Positions 32,685-43,258 of a DNA stretch of 64,000 nucleotides are shown here, in pieces (position 1 is the first letter of the stretch; every line of letters begins with the position of its first letter). Where the stretch lies: assembly GCA_964034945.1 (NCBI GenBank), contig OZ035960.1:74197085-74261084 (forward strand), in the 5' to 3' direction. Position numbers and translations under genes: made by a program. The notes under the pieces are model-generated. The model had not been told where the DNA came from, ran no database searches, and saw only the letters and a list, made by a program, of their open reading frames with translations. The stretch comes from Chrysopilus asiliformis. Its lineage: Eukaryota > Arthropoda > Insecta > Diptera > Rhagionidae.

Positions 32685-34015
32685 CAACATTTTTTAGAGC
32701 GAAATAATCTAATCAACGATCGCCAATATGGCTTTCGTGCGCGCCGCTCCACAGGCGATCTTTTGGTCTGCTTGACCGAGCGCTGGAGTAAAAGTCTCCA
32801 TAATTTTGGCGAATCAAAAACTATAGCGCTGGACATCTCCAAAGCTTTCGACCGTGTTTGGCATAAAGCTTTGATGGCAAAGATATGAGCTATTGGTCTA
32901 ATTTCCAAATGGATTGAGAGCTACCTTTCTGATCGTTCAATACAGGTTGTATTGGATGGTTATAAATCTGATCTCTTCAAAATTAACTCTGGTGTCCCTC
33001 AAGGCTCAGTTCTAGCTCCTACGCTTTTCTTAATATTTATCAATGATCTACTATCTCTCACTCTCAATCCACTTTATTGTTTCGCTGATGACAGCTCCCT
33101 TGACGCATCCTACCATTTCAGTTCACCTGCAGAATCGAACGCCATTGCAGTTCGATCGAAACGCAGTGAGCAAATTAGATCTTTGAATTCTGATTTAAAC
33201 ACAATTCTGGCTTGGGGCAGAATCAACCGTGTGGAATTCAACGCATCTAAAACCCAATCAATGCTGTTATCGATGAAATGCGAAAAATCCCCCGAAACGG
33301 TCGAATTTATGAGTGAGTCCATTAGTGACTCAAAAAACATCAGAATGTTGGGCATCGAAATAAATGAGAAGCTCCAATGGAGTGATCATATTTTTAAAAT
33401 AGCAAAGGAAGCATCGCAATGCCTAGGCTTCCTGGGACGATGCAAAAAATATTTCGCACCAGTCGACGTCCTTAACATTTACAAGAGCTACATTCGACCG
33501 AGACTCGAGTACAATTCGCACATTTGGGCTGGAGCCCCAAAAACTGTCCTCCAACTGCTGGACCGAATCCAAAAACGTGCGATCCGACTAATTGGAGACA
33601 AGTCTTTGACAGACTCATTACCGTCTCTCGAGCATCGTCACTCTGTTGGAGTACTCAGCATATTCTACAAATATTTCAATGGGAAATGTTCCACCGAAAT
33701 TTCCCAACTCATTCCTCCACGGTATATTTTCCCTAGACCCTCTCGTGCAGCTGGACGCGCGCACGACTTCTTCCTTGAGCCTCCCCGCTTTCGTACAGTA
33801 AAGTTCAGGGGTTCCTTCATTCCGCGAACAACAAGACTTTGGAACAATTTACCATCCGATGTGTTCCCCCCGGACTATAACCCGCAGAAGTTCAAGGAGA
33901 ACATAAATCGGCATCTCCTTTTGTCCTTCCAACCATCCCGAGCTGTGCTTCGGCATTAAAGGGTCTTCCCCTAAGCTCTGGCTGGATCTATATAAAAAAA
34001 AAAAAAAAAAAAAAA
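32685..34015 (+). pseudogene. Non-LTR retrotransposon B: reverse transcriptase, poly(A)-ended
   Basis: A single frame from 32685 to 33959 broken by only one TGA at 32886-32888. Motifs: RQYGFRARRSTGDLL, ALDISKAFDRVWHKAL, GVPQGSVLAPTLFLIFINDL and the catalytic CFADDSSL (about 33078-33101). Thumb: KTQSMLLSM, IRMLGIEINEKLQWSDHI. C-terminus: YIRPRLEYNSHIWAGAPKT and a long conserved tail with FRGSFIPRTTRLWNNLPSD. The FADD variant is common in CR1/L2/Jockey-group elements. A 22-A tail (33994-34015) marks the 3' end. The 5' end is truncated; it sits in the RTE-like linker. Confidence 0.92.
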
Positions 34016-35272
34016 CATGCGCAAAAAGGAAATCTGGGAAACAGCAATCGTCTGTGAAATAGAGAAGTGCAGAGAACAAGGACCGCACCAGGCGCGAAAA
34101 TTCTACCAAATTATAGGCAAGATGGAGTAATATACACCTCGTTGCACTACTTGCAAGGACAAAGAGGGTAATCTGATTAGCGATCTGGAAAGTATTCAGG
34201 AACGATAGGAAGATCAATTCAATAATGGTCAGCACGACGAAGATATGGAGTCAAAGTGAGTTCCGGGCCGCCATTGAGTAAAACTGAGTCCGAGCTGCAG
34301 CCACCAAGCTTGGATTAAACAGTTAATGCGATCCGTAGTCGACGGGATTACAGTGGAGCTGATCATGAATGGCGGCTCGGAATTACATAGAGCAATTCAT
34401 AAGGTTATAGGAAACGATGCCAGACGTATCATATACCCCATACATAAAATGGAGTGCAGTAATTATAGGGGTATTACGTTGTTGAGTATCACCTATAAGA
34501 TACTCTCCTCTATCCAGCAATGTAGGATTTCCCCATCCATGAATAAAACCGTTGGTTCATACCAATACAGCTTTAGACCAGGAAAATCAACAGACCAGAT
34601 TTTTACTCTTAGGAAGGCGATGGAAAATGTCTAGAGCACGGTATAGTGCTACACCACATCTTCCTAGACTTTATAGTCGCCTATGATAGCATAGTAAAAC
34701 TTTATAAATCCATTAGAGAAATCGGCCTTCCAAATAAATTGATAAGACTATAGGATGACCATGACCAATATATCAAGCCAGGTGAAAGTGCCCGGATCAC
34801 TGTCCCGCCCAATTACCATCCACAACGGGGTACGAAAAGGGGATGGTTTGGCCTGCATCCTTTTCAACCTAGCATTGGAGAACGTTATCCGCGACTAGGA
34901 AATCGCGACAAGAGGAACTATACTCTACAAGTCGATACAACTCCTGGAATGCGCAGACGAAATAGACATCATGGGCAGATCAACTGGAGCTGTAGAAGAC
35001 GCTTTTAATCAATTGAACGGGCAGCACATAACCTGTGACTGCACATAAACGACAGCAAAACTAAGTATATGGTATCATCGTCAGCATCAAATCAACCATC
35101 GGATATTGGTCAAAGTATACGGGTAGGAAATCACAACCTTGAAGGTGCACGAAGCTTCAACTACCTAGGGTCAAAAGTAGCAGTCGACAATAACCTAAAT
35201 GAAGAAATCCGCGCACGGCTGCTTAAAGCCAACAAAACTTACTACAGCTTATCAAAACTCTTCAGGTCTAAA
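34016..35272 (+). pseudogene. RTE-like reverse transcriptase
   Basis: Continuation of the RTE-like element: KKEIWETAIVCEIEKCREQG linker, then KMECSNYRGITLLSITYKIL (34448-34505), GSYQYSFRPGKSTDQIFTLR, FLDFIVAYDSI, GVRKGDGLACILFNLALENV and LECADEIDIMGRS in place of YADDIDIIGRS (Tyr lost, second Asp changed to Glu). Then SFNYLGSKV and ARLLKANKTYYSLSKLFRSK, where the DINE-1-like insert cuts in. Several frame breaks. Confidence 0.82.
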
Positions 35273-35822
35273 CATAACAAAAGCTATAATTGCCAGTGTG
35301 GCAATTATTGAAAACCCGTATGGTGATATTCGCATCAAAATTCGAACAGTTGTACCAAAATGCCACTTTGAGTCAAAGTTTCCAATAAGATTTTTTAAAA
35401 TTTATTCCAATCGGATTTTGATGTATGGGAGTTTTATGTAGAATCATATCCTAAATTACTTTTGTTCTTGGACTTTTTTGATCAGATGCACTGTTTTTGA
35501 GATATTCACAAAAAACGTTTTCGTTCGTATGGGGGGTAGACCCCCTAATGGTCCATTTTTGCCCATGAACGAACTTAGCCTCGCATTTTACGAAAAACGG
35601 ATCTGCGCAAAATTTCAAGTCTCTAGCTCAATCCGTGCGCCCGCAATCCGCGCCACAGACGGACAGACGGATGGACAGACTTAATTATTTAAGAAATTAA
35701 TTATTTTTATCATTCTAAACACACTGGTGTAATTCATTTTTGTGTGTGATGACGGGATCTTGGCGTTACAAACGGTAAGGCAAAGTTAATATACCCTTTG
35801 GTTTCACCATACGGGTATAAAA
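35273..35822 (-). mobile_element. DINE-1-like element in the RTE-like RT
   Basis: Reverse orientation: begins CATAACAAAAGCTATAATTGCC with the stem-loop region and ends CCATACGGGTAT. The host reads SKLFRSK | NLTIITQLDLYRTVI across it, so the target was TCTAAAAACC; the insertion point is an A run and no duplication beyond A residues is seen. The (GTCY)n core is short (about 35659-35680). Confidence 0.88.
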
Positions 35823-36232
35823 ACCTAACTATAATAACCCAACTGGATCTGTATAGGACCGTGATCCTGCCAGTCCTCATGTATTCATCTGAGATTTCGG
35901 TACTAATAAAAAATAATTACGACCTCTTGTCCGCATTTGAGAGGAAGATACCCGAAGTCAAGCTTGTAAGACTCAACAGATTCCGGTCGCTGGTCATGTT
36001 CGCAAAACAGCATGACGCGGCTCGGAAAGTCTTCTGCGGTAGGTTATTAGCAACAAGACGACGTGGAAGACCTCGGATGGCAAGACGGCGTTCACCAGGA
36101 CGCGAAGAGAATTGGGATACAAAACTGGAGGACATCAGCACGTGCACTGGGACCTCTAGCGAGATACATTGCAGCAGGCCAAGACCGGAAACCGGTTGTA
36201 GCGCCGAGAGACACAGAATATGGAAGGGTTAA
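35823..36232 (+). pseudogene. RTE-like C-terminal region
   Basis: LDLYRTVILPVLMYSSEISV, LLSAFERKI, then in shifted frames the GRRxxGRPR...W motif (TRRRGRPRMAR, 36055-36090) and a tail with IGIQNWRTSARALG. Typical C-terminus of RTE-type polymerases. A frame break near 35950 separates the parts. Confidence 0.8.
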
Positions 36233-36516
36233 GTAAAATCGTATTCTAAATAGATTTCACCAGTGTTCAAAACGCTCCCATTTCTATCTAGTCTTCCGTT
36301 CTGCTCCCAAGGAGGAATTGAAATCAATGGAAAATAAAAATCACTCTCTAGAAAACGAAATTCGGCATTCCAGTAAAACGCTCCAAAGAGCGAGAACGAA
36401 ATTATGGTTTTTACGTTCTTGCTCTTAAGATCTTTACATTTGCGTCGTTTTGTTTTTACGTTCTTTGAGAACAGAACTTTAATGCTGGGAGCGAAAAATT
36501 GTTCTCTTACTAAAAA

Positions 36517-37053
36517 CATAACAAAAGCTATAATTGCCAATCTGGCAATCATTGGAGACCCGTATGGTGATATTCGTATGAAAATTCGAACAGTTATACC
36601 AAAATTCCACTTTGAAGTCAAACTTTCCAATAAGATTTTTTAAAATTTATTCCAATCGGATTTTGATGTATGGGAGTTTTATGTAGAATCATATTCTAAA
36701 TAACTTTTGTTCTTGGACTTTTTTGATAAGATGCACCGTTTTTGAGATATTCGCAAAAAACGTTTTCGTTCGTATGGGGGGTACCCCCCCTAATGGTCCA
36801 TTTTTTCCCATTAACGAACTTAGCCTCGCATTTTACGAAAAACGAATCCACGCAAAATTTCAAGTCTCTAGCTCAATCCGCAATCCGCGCCACAGACAGA
36901 CGGACAGACAGACGGACGGACATGCAAAATTCAATTTTTTTTATCATTCTAAACACACTGGTGTAATTCATTTTTTTGTGCGATGACGGGATCTTGGCGT
37001 TACAAACGGTAAGGCAAAGTTAATATACCCTTTGGTTTCACCATACGGGTATA
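36517..37053 (-). mobile_element. DINE-1-like element inside the hAT
   Basis: Complete reverse-oriented copy: CATAACAAAAGC end with stem-loop, GACAGACAGACGGAC-type core near 36894-36922, and the CCATACGGGTAT end. It directly abuts the start of repeat X. Confidence 0.88.
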
Positions 37054-38804
37054 AAAAAGCAAGGTGTCTGTCTCGTGGAGACGGCCAGAAGACGTGGATC
37101 CGCCTACAACGATCGCCAATAGATATTTAAGTAAGAAATTTTAATGAAAAGGAAATTAAGGAAACAAATTTTTATTTAAAACATAACAAAAGCTATAATT
37201 GCCAATCTGGCAATTATTGAAAATCCGTATGGTGATTTAAGTGAACGGCGAACAGTTGTATCAAAATTCCAGTTTGAAGTCAAACTTTCTAATTAGATTT
37301 TTTTTAAATTTATTCCAATCGGATTTTGATGTATGGGGGTTTTATGTAGAATCATAAATAACTTTTGTTCTTGCACTTTTTTGATAAGATGCACCGTTTT
37401 TGAGATATTCGGTTTCACCATACGGGTATAATCATTTTATTTATAATTGGTTTATGATAAGAGAAGTATGAAATAAATATCATACATACAGTGTTCAAAA
37501 CGCTCCCATTTCTAGTCTTTCGTTCAAATTAGTTATATATATAATGACGAAGGTTTTACATAAATTTTTATACCCGTATGGTGAAACCAAAGGGTATATT
37601 AACTTTGCTTTACCGTTTGTAACGCCAAGATCCCGTCATCACACACAAAAATGAATTACACCAGTGTGTTTAGAATGACAAAAAAAATTGAATTTTGCAT
37701 GTCCGTCCGTCTGTCTGTCCGTCTGTCTGTCCGTCTGTCTGTCTGTGGCGCGGATTGCGGGCGCACGGATTGAGCTAGAGACTTGAAATTTTGCGTGGAT
37801 CCGTTTTTCGTAAAATGCGAGGCTAAGTTCGTTAATGGGCAAAAATGGACCATTAGGGGGGTACCCCCCATACGAACGAAAAGGTTTTTTGTGAATATCT
37901 CAAAATAGGTGCATCTTATCAAAAAAGTCCAAGAACAAAAGTTATTTAGAATATGGTTCTACAAAAAACTCCCATACATCAAAATGCGATTGGAATAAAT
38001 TTTAAAAAATCTTATTGGAAAGTTTGACTTCAAAGTGGAATTTAGGTACAACTGTTCGAATTTTCATACGAATATCACCATACGGGTTTTCAATAATTGC
38101 CAGATTGGCAATTATAGCTTTTTTTATGTTTTACTATTTCATCGATTCTACTACTATTTTTCGGTCGATTTACTACGATTTGGAAAATCAAAAGTCACGA
38201 CCCTGAACAGAACTTTAATGCTGGGAGCGAAATATCGCTCTCTTACTAATGAAATACATACTTATATATGTGTGTGCATCATAACAGCCATCGCTCGAGG
38301 CTTTCATTCAATTTTATGCGAGGCCCACAAACCGCTTTGAACAAGAAGCGAAAACTTAAATAGAAATCATTTTCGTTCCCAAGAACGAGAGTCGGAAACC
38401 ACAGCAAACGCTTTTGCCGTTAAGAGCGAAACTTTAAAGAGCGAAAAGAACGAAATTACATGACATTCAATACATCAGATTCAATACATCAGATTCAATA
38501 CACACAAAGGAGGAGCATAAAAAGAGTATAAATGTGAAATCTGTACTACATGCAGCAAACACAGCATAGCAGCGGCAGTAAAAATTTGATTTTGATCTTT
38601 AAAAAAATAATTGAACATAGTTTAACATAACAAAATACCCTAAACAATGCTTTAATGTAGGCCTCATCTTATAACACAGTTTCTGTTCGGATGTCACCAC
38701 AAACTATCGAGTATCATCGGTTGCAAATTTGTTATCATGGCAGCAAGCCGATTTTCTAATTTGTACCCTCATAACCAAAATCCAAGACGTATCCACGTCA
38801 AAAT
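37054..38804 (+). repeat. Repeat X, plus-strand copy
   Basis: Starts AAAAAGCAAGGTGTCTGTCTCG with a small hairpin GTCTCGTGGAGAC. It contains an internally deleted DINE-1-like relic (37182-37432), a hAT end CAGTGTTCAAAACGCTCCC (37488), hAT arm sequence (38208-38460) and a short conserved frame encoding ASRFSNLYPHNQNPRRIHVK (38740-38799). The other copies are 60052-60450 (partial) and 63529-62355 (minus). A full DINE-1-like insertion (37566-38131) is private to this copy. The composite is unclassified. Confidence 0.7.
37566..38131 (+). mobile_element. DINE-1-like element inside repeat X
   Basis: Forward copy with (GTCY)n core (37700-37745), both subterminal CCCGTATGGTG/CACCATACGGG repeats and the stem-loop. 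The homologous position in the minus copy of repeat X (about 63120-63140) is empty: ACATAAATTTACTACTATTTC. Confidence 0.9.
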
Positions 38805-39020
38805 GAATTTGAATATCGTTGTACTGGCGTGGTTTACTTGCAGTGGCACAGTTTCTGTATCAGTTCAGTTTGTGAAAGTATTTTCGATTGATTTTTTTTT
38901 GTACCACGTGAATTTTGAACAGGATTTTATTTATTTTAAAATTACAAGCTGAAATTTATGAAGGTTGGTAGTAATATTTTGCAGCATTTATAAAGTCACT
39001 CTTGCAATAAATTACTCTTA

Positions 39021-39147
39021 CCCCTAATTTATTCACTAGGAGTTAAGCCGAGTTAGTGAGTTAAGGGAGTTAGCTAACCTTATTTTCCATGTTAAAGGTG
39101 AGTTAAGGGAGTTAAGGCGATTTAACTCCTAGTGAATAAATTGGCCG
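39021..39147. mobile_element. PIF/Harbinger-like MITE, 127 bp
   Basis: Ends CCCCTAATTTATTCAC and GTGAATAAATTGGCCG with TTA on both sides (39018-39020, 39148-39150). Its inside consists of the same GAGTTAAG words as 26364-27184, of which it is a deletion derivative. Confidence 0.9.
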
Positions 39148-39296
39148 TTAGCAAAATGGGCAGAAACAGCAATAAAGTTTGCCACAAAGATATTTTCAAC
39201 AAATGTCAAATGTCTGTTTTGAATGAAAAACAGATAAAAAAATTATAATCAAAATATATCAAAATTAATGTAAATAAAATCAACATAAAACAGGGG

Positions 39297-40206
39297 TGCA
39301 TTGATCTAGTTGCTGATACTGGCTGCTCCTTAAATGTACTTAATTCACGTAGTTTTCGACAACTTACTGATCCAGTTTTGCAGGCGTTAGCGTTAACTAT
39401 CAGTTCGGAAAATATAAGAAATGAAATTGCTCAGTCTGCTTTGGTAATGAGAAAATATATTGGAAAGCTCTTAAAGAATAGATTGTTTTCATTGAAAATT
39501 TATGAAGCTATGCGCTTAATATATTAGGAATCAACGTACACTTTATAGTTGACAATAAGATTATAATTAGGACATAAGCTATGGTCGAACTTACAGAGAG
39601 GCACACTGCAACATAACATGTGTTGTTATTGATATTTTAAAGAATTACGATCTCAGTGCTGATCAAATTTATTCCATTAATATTGATAATGGTCGAAATA
39701 TGCTGAAAGCGACAAGTCTTCTTAACGACGAATTGGATAGTAAGGAAATAGAGGATGCAGAAATGGACGAGGATGAAAATAGACGGCGTCTATTGAAAAT
39801 AGAAAAAATTAATTACGACAGTGATAATGAAATCGAAAGTGGTTTAGGAAGCGTTTCTGAAATACGGCGACTAATTATTTCGGAAAATAAATCTGATTTT
39901 CTAATAAATAGCATTCGTTGCTCTGCACACACCATCCAACTGCCGGTCAAGGATGTTTTAAAAGATAAACAAATTAAAGCAAAAATTCACCTATTTCTTA
40001 GTGTCGTGGTATCGCTAAGAACGCCCACTCATCGAGCTATGTTGCAACGACAAAATTTTAAAATGTCTATAATAAGCAATGTAACGAGATGGAATTCAAC
40101 GTTTGATACGATTAAACGACTTTTGGAATTAAAAGAATATTGCAAATCATATGAGAATATTTATAAAGAGCATAAGCTTACAGAGAAAGAGTTGAAGTTT
40201 GCTTGA
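39297..40206 (+). pseudogene. hAT transposase (decayed)
   Basis: Readable blocks: SLNVLNSRSFRQLTDPVLQA, then ENIRNEIAQSAL (39350-39450); LNILGINVHFIVDNKIIIRT (39505-39565); NGRNMLKATSLLNDE-like start of the 168-codon frame (from 39700); IRCSAHTIQLPVKDVLKDK (39912-39968), SNVTRWNSTFDTIKRLLELK (40075-40134). These match the core of BED-type hAT transposases (RCxAHTLQL, TRWNST). The early part is broken by stops and the C-terminal dimerisation domain is missing. It lies inside the TIRs at 36261-40432, and so may represent the family's source gene. Confidence 0.85.
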
Positions 40207-40690
40207 ACAAGAAACAATTTCGTTGTTAACTTGGGAGGGAGAACGAAAAATGTGCATCGATCGTTCCGACTCCTACGAACAGTACCGCGGAGCTCGAAAT
40301 TTCTCTCGCGCTTGCAAATCATTTTCGTTCCCGAGAACGAGAGTCAGAAACCGCAGCAAACGTTCTTGCCGTTGAGAGCGAAACTTTTACGATCGAAAAG
40401 AACGAAATAACAAAATAAAGTTTTGAACACTGGATTTCACCTTCATAAATTTTTCAATACGACTCACCGTTATCGACAAAATAGAAAAAAAACAGTCAAT
40501 TTGCATGGGGGAGAGGAAAGGAGTGGTCCAACTGGATTTTGATGGGAAGATAAGTTATGTGAAATCATATTGTAGACACATTTCATCTTTCTAAATTTTT
40601 TCTTATAAAGATGAGAAAGTTAGTAGTTCACAGACAGACAGACATGAGGAAGTCAAAATCTTTAGTTTTTTTTTGAAAATCAAAGAAAGT

Positions 40691-41239
40691 GCTCTCGTGT
40701 TGAATCACTCGACCCACTATCGGCTGTTGTATAATGTATTCGCCTTAAATTAGATGAAAAATAGACGCAAGAGTCTCAATCTGCATTTATTTAGCAATGA
40801 ACACTTAGAATTTGTCTGGAATGACTTTGTTGCTTCAGACTTTCACAAACACGGCTTGTAAAAAATATTTTTACTTCTCCTTGCTTCGAAGGTTGTTGCT
40901 GTCCAAGCTTCTGTTTCTTGTCAGGAGATGCACTTCGGCGCCATCAATGTAGTTTTACAGGTACGATTAAATCAGAGCGTTGTGATAAATTAACTTCAAT
41001 CAAAATTACACCACTACGCTTAATTATAACGTAGACTGCACGAGCGAATGGTTTTATAAAAATTATTTATTGGTCAGGATTACCAGTCAAAATTGTACAG
41101 GCTAAGGTTGCCATCACATATATATAATCGAAGACTAAAAAGTATAAACAAGCGGGGCGAAAGACAGGTGTAATTTTTGATTTTTACTCAAACTAATCAA
41201 ATACAAAATGACTAAAAAAAGATAATATATAAAAAATAT
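40691..41239. other. No gene recognised
   Basis: AT-rich spacer; only short, unconvincing frames. Confidence 0.5.
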
Positions 41240-41373
41240 ATTTGTTTTGAAAAAAGCTCTTTAAAAAATGCAAAAAAAAGGAAAAAAAATATTTTTTTAT
41301 GCGCTGTGTATCAGAAATAAAAGCGAGATAAAAGCATAAAAAAAATAAAATAAATATTTATCTCGCTTTTAAT

Positions 41374-42251
41374 AGGTGCACAAATATGAAATGAGGATTT
41401 TTTTTACTCAGGGAACTCGTTTATTCAAATAACAAAATGAATGAATTCAATAACCAAAGTATTGACGATCGTTATCTATGACATTTTCCCATGTTTCTGG
41501 TAAATGGTGGATTCCATCCCAAAAGAACTGTTTGTCTTTTGAGGCTAACCATTCTTGACTGCTTCGTAAGAATTGAAGTGCTGTTCCAAAATTCCGTGCT
41601 GCATCGATCGAAATAAGTGGTAGTCAGAAGGGGCTCAGTCTAGTGAATACGGCGTTTGACGTAGCACGTCCCGTTTAAGTGTTTCCAAATATGTTTTGAC
41701 TGTTTTGGAAACATGCGGCCGCTTTTTTATGAAACAAAATTACTTTATGTGTTTTTTTCTCACATTCCGGTCGTTTTTCCTTCAATGCTTCGTTGAAGGT
41801 CGCCAGTAACTGTTTCACCAGGTTTTAGCAGTTTATAAAACACAGCTCCCTTCTGATCCCACCAAATACACAGTAAAGCCTCCTTTCCATGGATATTGCG
41901 TACTGGTTGTGACGTGACGTTGATGGTTGGCCTGGGTCTATCCATGCTTTTTTGCGTTTAGGATTGTCGACTTTTCATCGCCAATAACAATTCGATGCAA
42001 AATTGACGATGAAAAATAAAATGAAAGAATGCTATTAAACTGCAGCGCAAAACTTCTTTTTCTGATACAAAATTCGACATTTTCGAAGCGACAAAAAACT
42101 ATCTTGTTTGTACAACTTGTGCCTATGACTAACTGGGTTTTATCGACAAACGTTTAAACTTCAAAATGCCAGACTTGTTAATATTGTCAAAAAACCATAA
42201 GTGTTATTGCTGCAATTTCTTAGTAAAATCCTCATTTCATATTTGTACACC
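41374..42251 (-). mobile_element. mariner-type element, 878 bp
   Basis: Inverted ends GGTGCACAAATATGAAATGAGG (left) and its near-perfect complement (right, one mismatch) are flanked by TA (41372-41373, 42252-42253). At 878 bp it is shorter than typical 1.3-kb mariners, so part of the N-terminal coding region is deleted. Confidence 0.92.
41440..42005 (-). pseudogene. mariner transposase, C-terminal half
   Basis: Minus-strand blocks in shifted frames: IGDEK (first catalytic Asp, about 41985), RKKAWIDPGQPST, NIHGKEALLCIWWDQKG, FYKLLKPGETVTGD (41900-41800), KKRPHVSKTVKTYLETLKRD (the HDNARPH motif has become HKK-RPH, so the second catalytic Asp is lost), then SLD-stop-APSDYHLFRSMQHG (third Asp site with an adjacent stop) and HHLPETWENVIDNDRQYFGY at the end. 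Family DD34D; inactive. Confidence 0.9.
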
Positions 42252-42292
42252 TATTATTTCTGATACAAACCGCCCAACACTTGATTTTTTCC

Positions 42293-42898
42293 TTTTTTTA
42301 TACCCGTATGGTGAAACCAAAGGGTATATTAACTTTGCTTTACCGTTTGTAACGCCAAGATCCCGTCATCACACACAAAAATGAATTACACCAGTGTGTT
42401 TAGAATGATAAAAAAAATTGAATTTTCCATGTCCGTCCGTCTGTCTGTCTGTCTGTCTGTCCGTCCGTCTGTCTGTCTGTCCGTCCGTCTGTCTGTCCGT
42501 CCGTCTGTCTGTGGCGCGGATTGCAGGCGCACGGATTGAGCTAGAGACTTGAAATTTTGCGCAGATTCGTTTTTCGTAAAATGCGAGGCTAAGTTCGTTA
42601 ATGGGCAAAAATGGACCATTAGGGGGGGTACCCCCCATACGAACGAAAACGATTTTTGCGAATATCTCAAAAACGGTGCATCTTATCAAAAAAGTCCAAG
42701 AACAAAAGTTATTCAGGATATTATTCTACATAAAACTCCCATACATCAAAATCCGATTGGAACAAATTTTAAAAAATCTTATTGGAAAGTTTGACTTCAA
42801 AGTGGAATTTTGGTACAACTGTTCGAATTTTGATACGAATATCACCATACGGGTTTTCAATAATTGCCAGATTGACAATTATAGCTTTTGTTATGTTT
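42293..42898 (+). mobile_element. DINE-1-like element downstream of Atg18b exon 2
   Basis: Complete forward copy: TATACCCGTATGG start, (GTCY)n core 42431-42512, GAGCTAGAGACTTGAAATTT, CACCATACGGG (42845) and stem-loop ATTGCCAGATTGACAAT (one mismatch in the stem). It lies inside the putative intron 2 of the Atg18b-like gene. Confidence 0.9.
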
Positions 42899-43258
42899 TG
42901 TGTATTTTTTTAAATAAAAACTTTTTTATAAAAAACTTTTTTTTTATAAGATGTAATTTATTAAATTTTAATAAAAAGCAATTCATTAATTTTAGTAATT
43001 ATCTTTAATTAAATGGTCTTATGGACAAAATATGAAGATACGCTACTCTGACAACTGTTAGATCAATAACAAAATTTCTAAGTACACAAAAAATCGTTTC
43101 TACAATTTTATTTAGATAGTAAGGGGGCGGCAAATACAGATTTTGCTTGGGGCGTCGCTTTACCTTAGGACGGCCTTGCTTACAAGCTCAAGGCCCAAAC
43201 AATTCCAAAAAAATTAACCAGTTATATTAATTTTTAATATGATTTAGCTCATATTTAC
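42899..43258. other. Start of intron 2 of the Atg18b-like gene (by inference)
   Basis: Non-coding. At 43258-43253 the minus strand reads GTAAAT directly after exon 2. A phrase near 43125-43190 (GGGGCGGCAAATACAG, GACGGCCTTGC) resembles a decayed hAT-type end. No further exon was found. Confidence 0.5.

Larger units (their letters stand above)
32221..36232 (+). mobile_element. RTE-like non-LTR retrotransposon with two nested insertions
   Basis: Three blocks on the plus strand: endonuclease C-term and linker (32221-32684), RT (34016-35272) and C-term (35823-36232). The gaps are an independent non-LTR copy (32685-34015) and a DINE-1-like element (35273-35822). The block order and motifs (ANIGSYQYLVGVVVRARI, NDWFDDEC, then RT, then LYRTVILPVLMYSSE) fit RTE/BovB-type elements. 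Confidence 0.75.
36261..40432 (+). mobile_element. hAT transposon, 4.2 kb, carrying nested insertions
   Basis: Ends CAGTGTTCAAAAC (36261) and GTTTTGAACACTG (to 40432) are bordered by the identical 8-mer GATTTCAC (36253-36260, 40433-40440), an exact hAT-type duplication. Inside are its own left arm (36261-36516), a DINE-1-like copy (36517-37053), repeat X (37054-38804), a Harbinger-like MITE (39021-39147), a decayed transposase gene (39297-40206) and the right arm (40207-40432). Arm sequence of this family recurs at 38208-38460, 50540-51005, 54075-54540 and 62790-63200. Confidence 0.9.
36233..40690. mobile_element. DINE-like family 2 copy C, split by a hAT element
   Basis: Left piece 36233-36260 and right piece 40433-40690 read as one family-2 element when the hAT is removed: TATTCTAAATAGATTTCACC joins TTCATAAATTTTTCAATACGAC, as in copy B near 30410-30440. 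The right piece ends with GACAGACAGACATGAGG near 40636-40652. The left part of the element is missing at the RTE boundary. Confidence 0.75.
41240..42290. repeat. Foldback element interrupted by a mariner
   Basis: The left arm includes GCGCTGTGTATCAGAAATAAAAGCGAGATAAA; after a 20-25-bp spacer TTTATCTCGCTTTTA starts the right arm, which is cut by the mariner and resumes TTATTTCTGATACAAA (42254). Relatives occur at 48938-49090, 51465-51590 and 61951-62225. Confidence 0.75.

Noticed and set aside
43227..43258. C-terminal extension KYELNHIKN of the Atg18b-like frame as a natural end
   Set aside because: It begins exactly at a GTAAAT donor and diverges from the family at that point, so it is more likely intron read-through.
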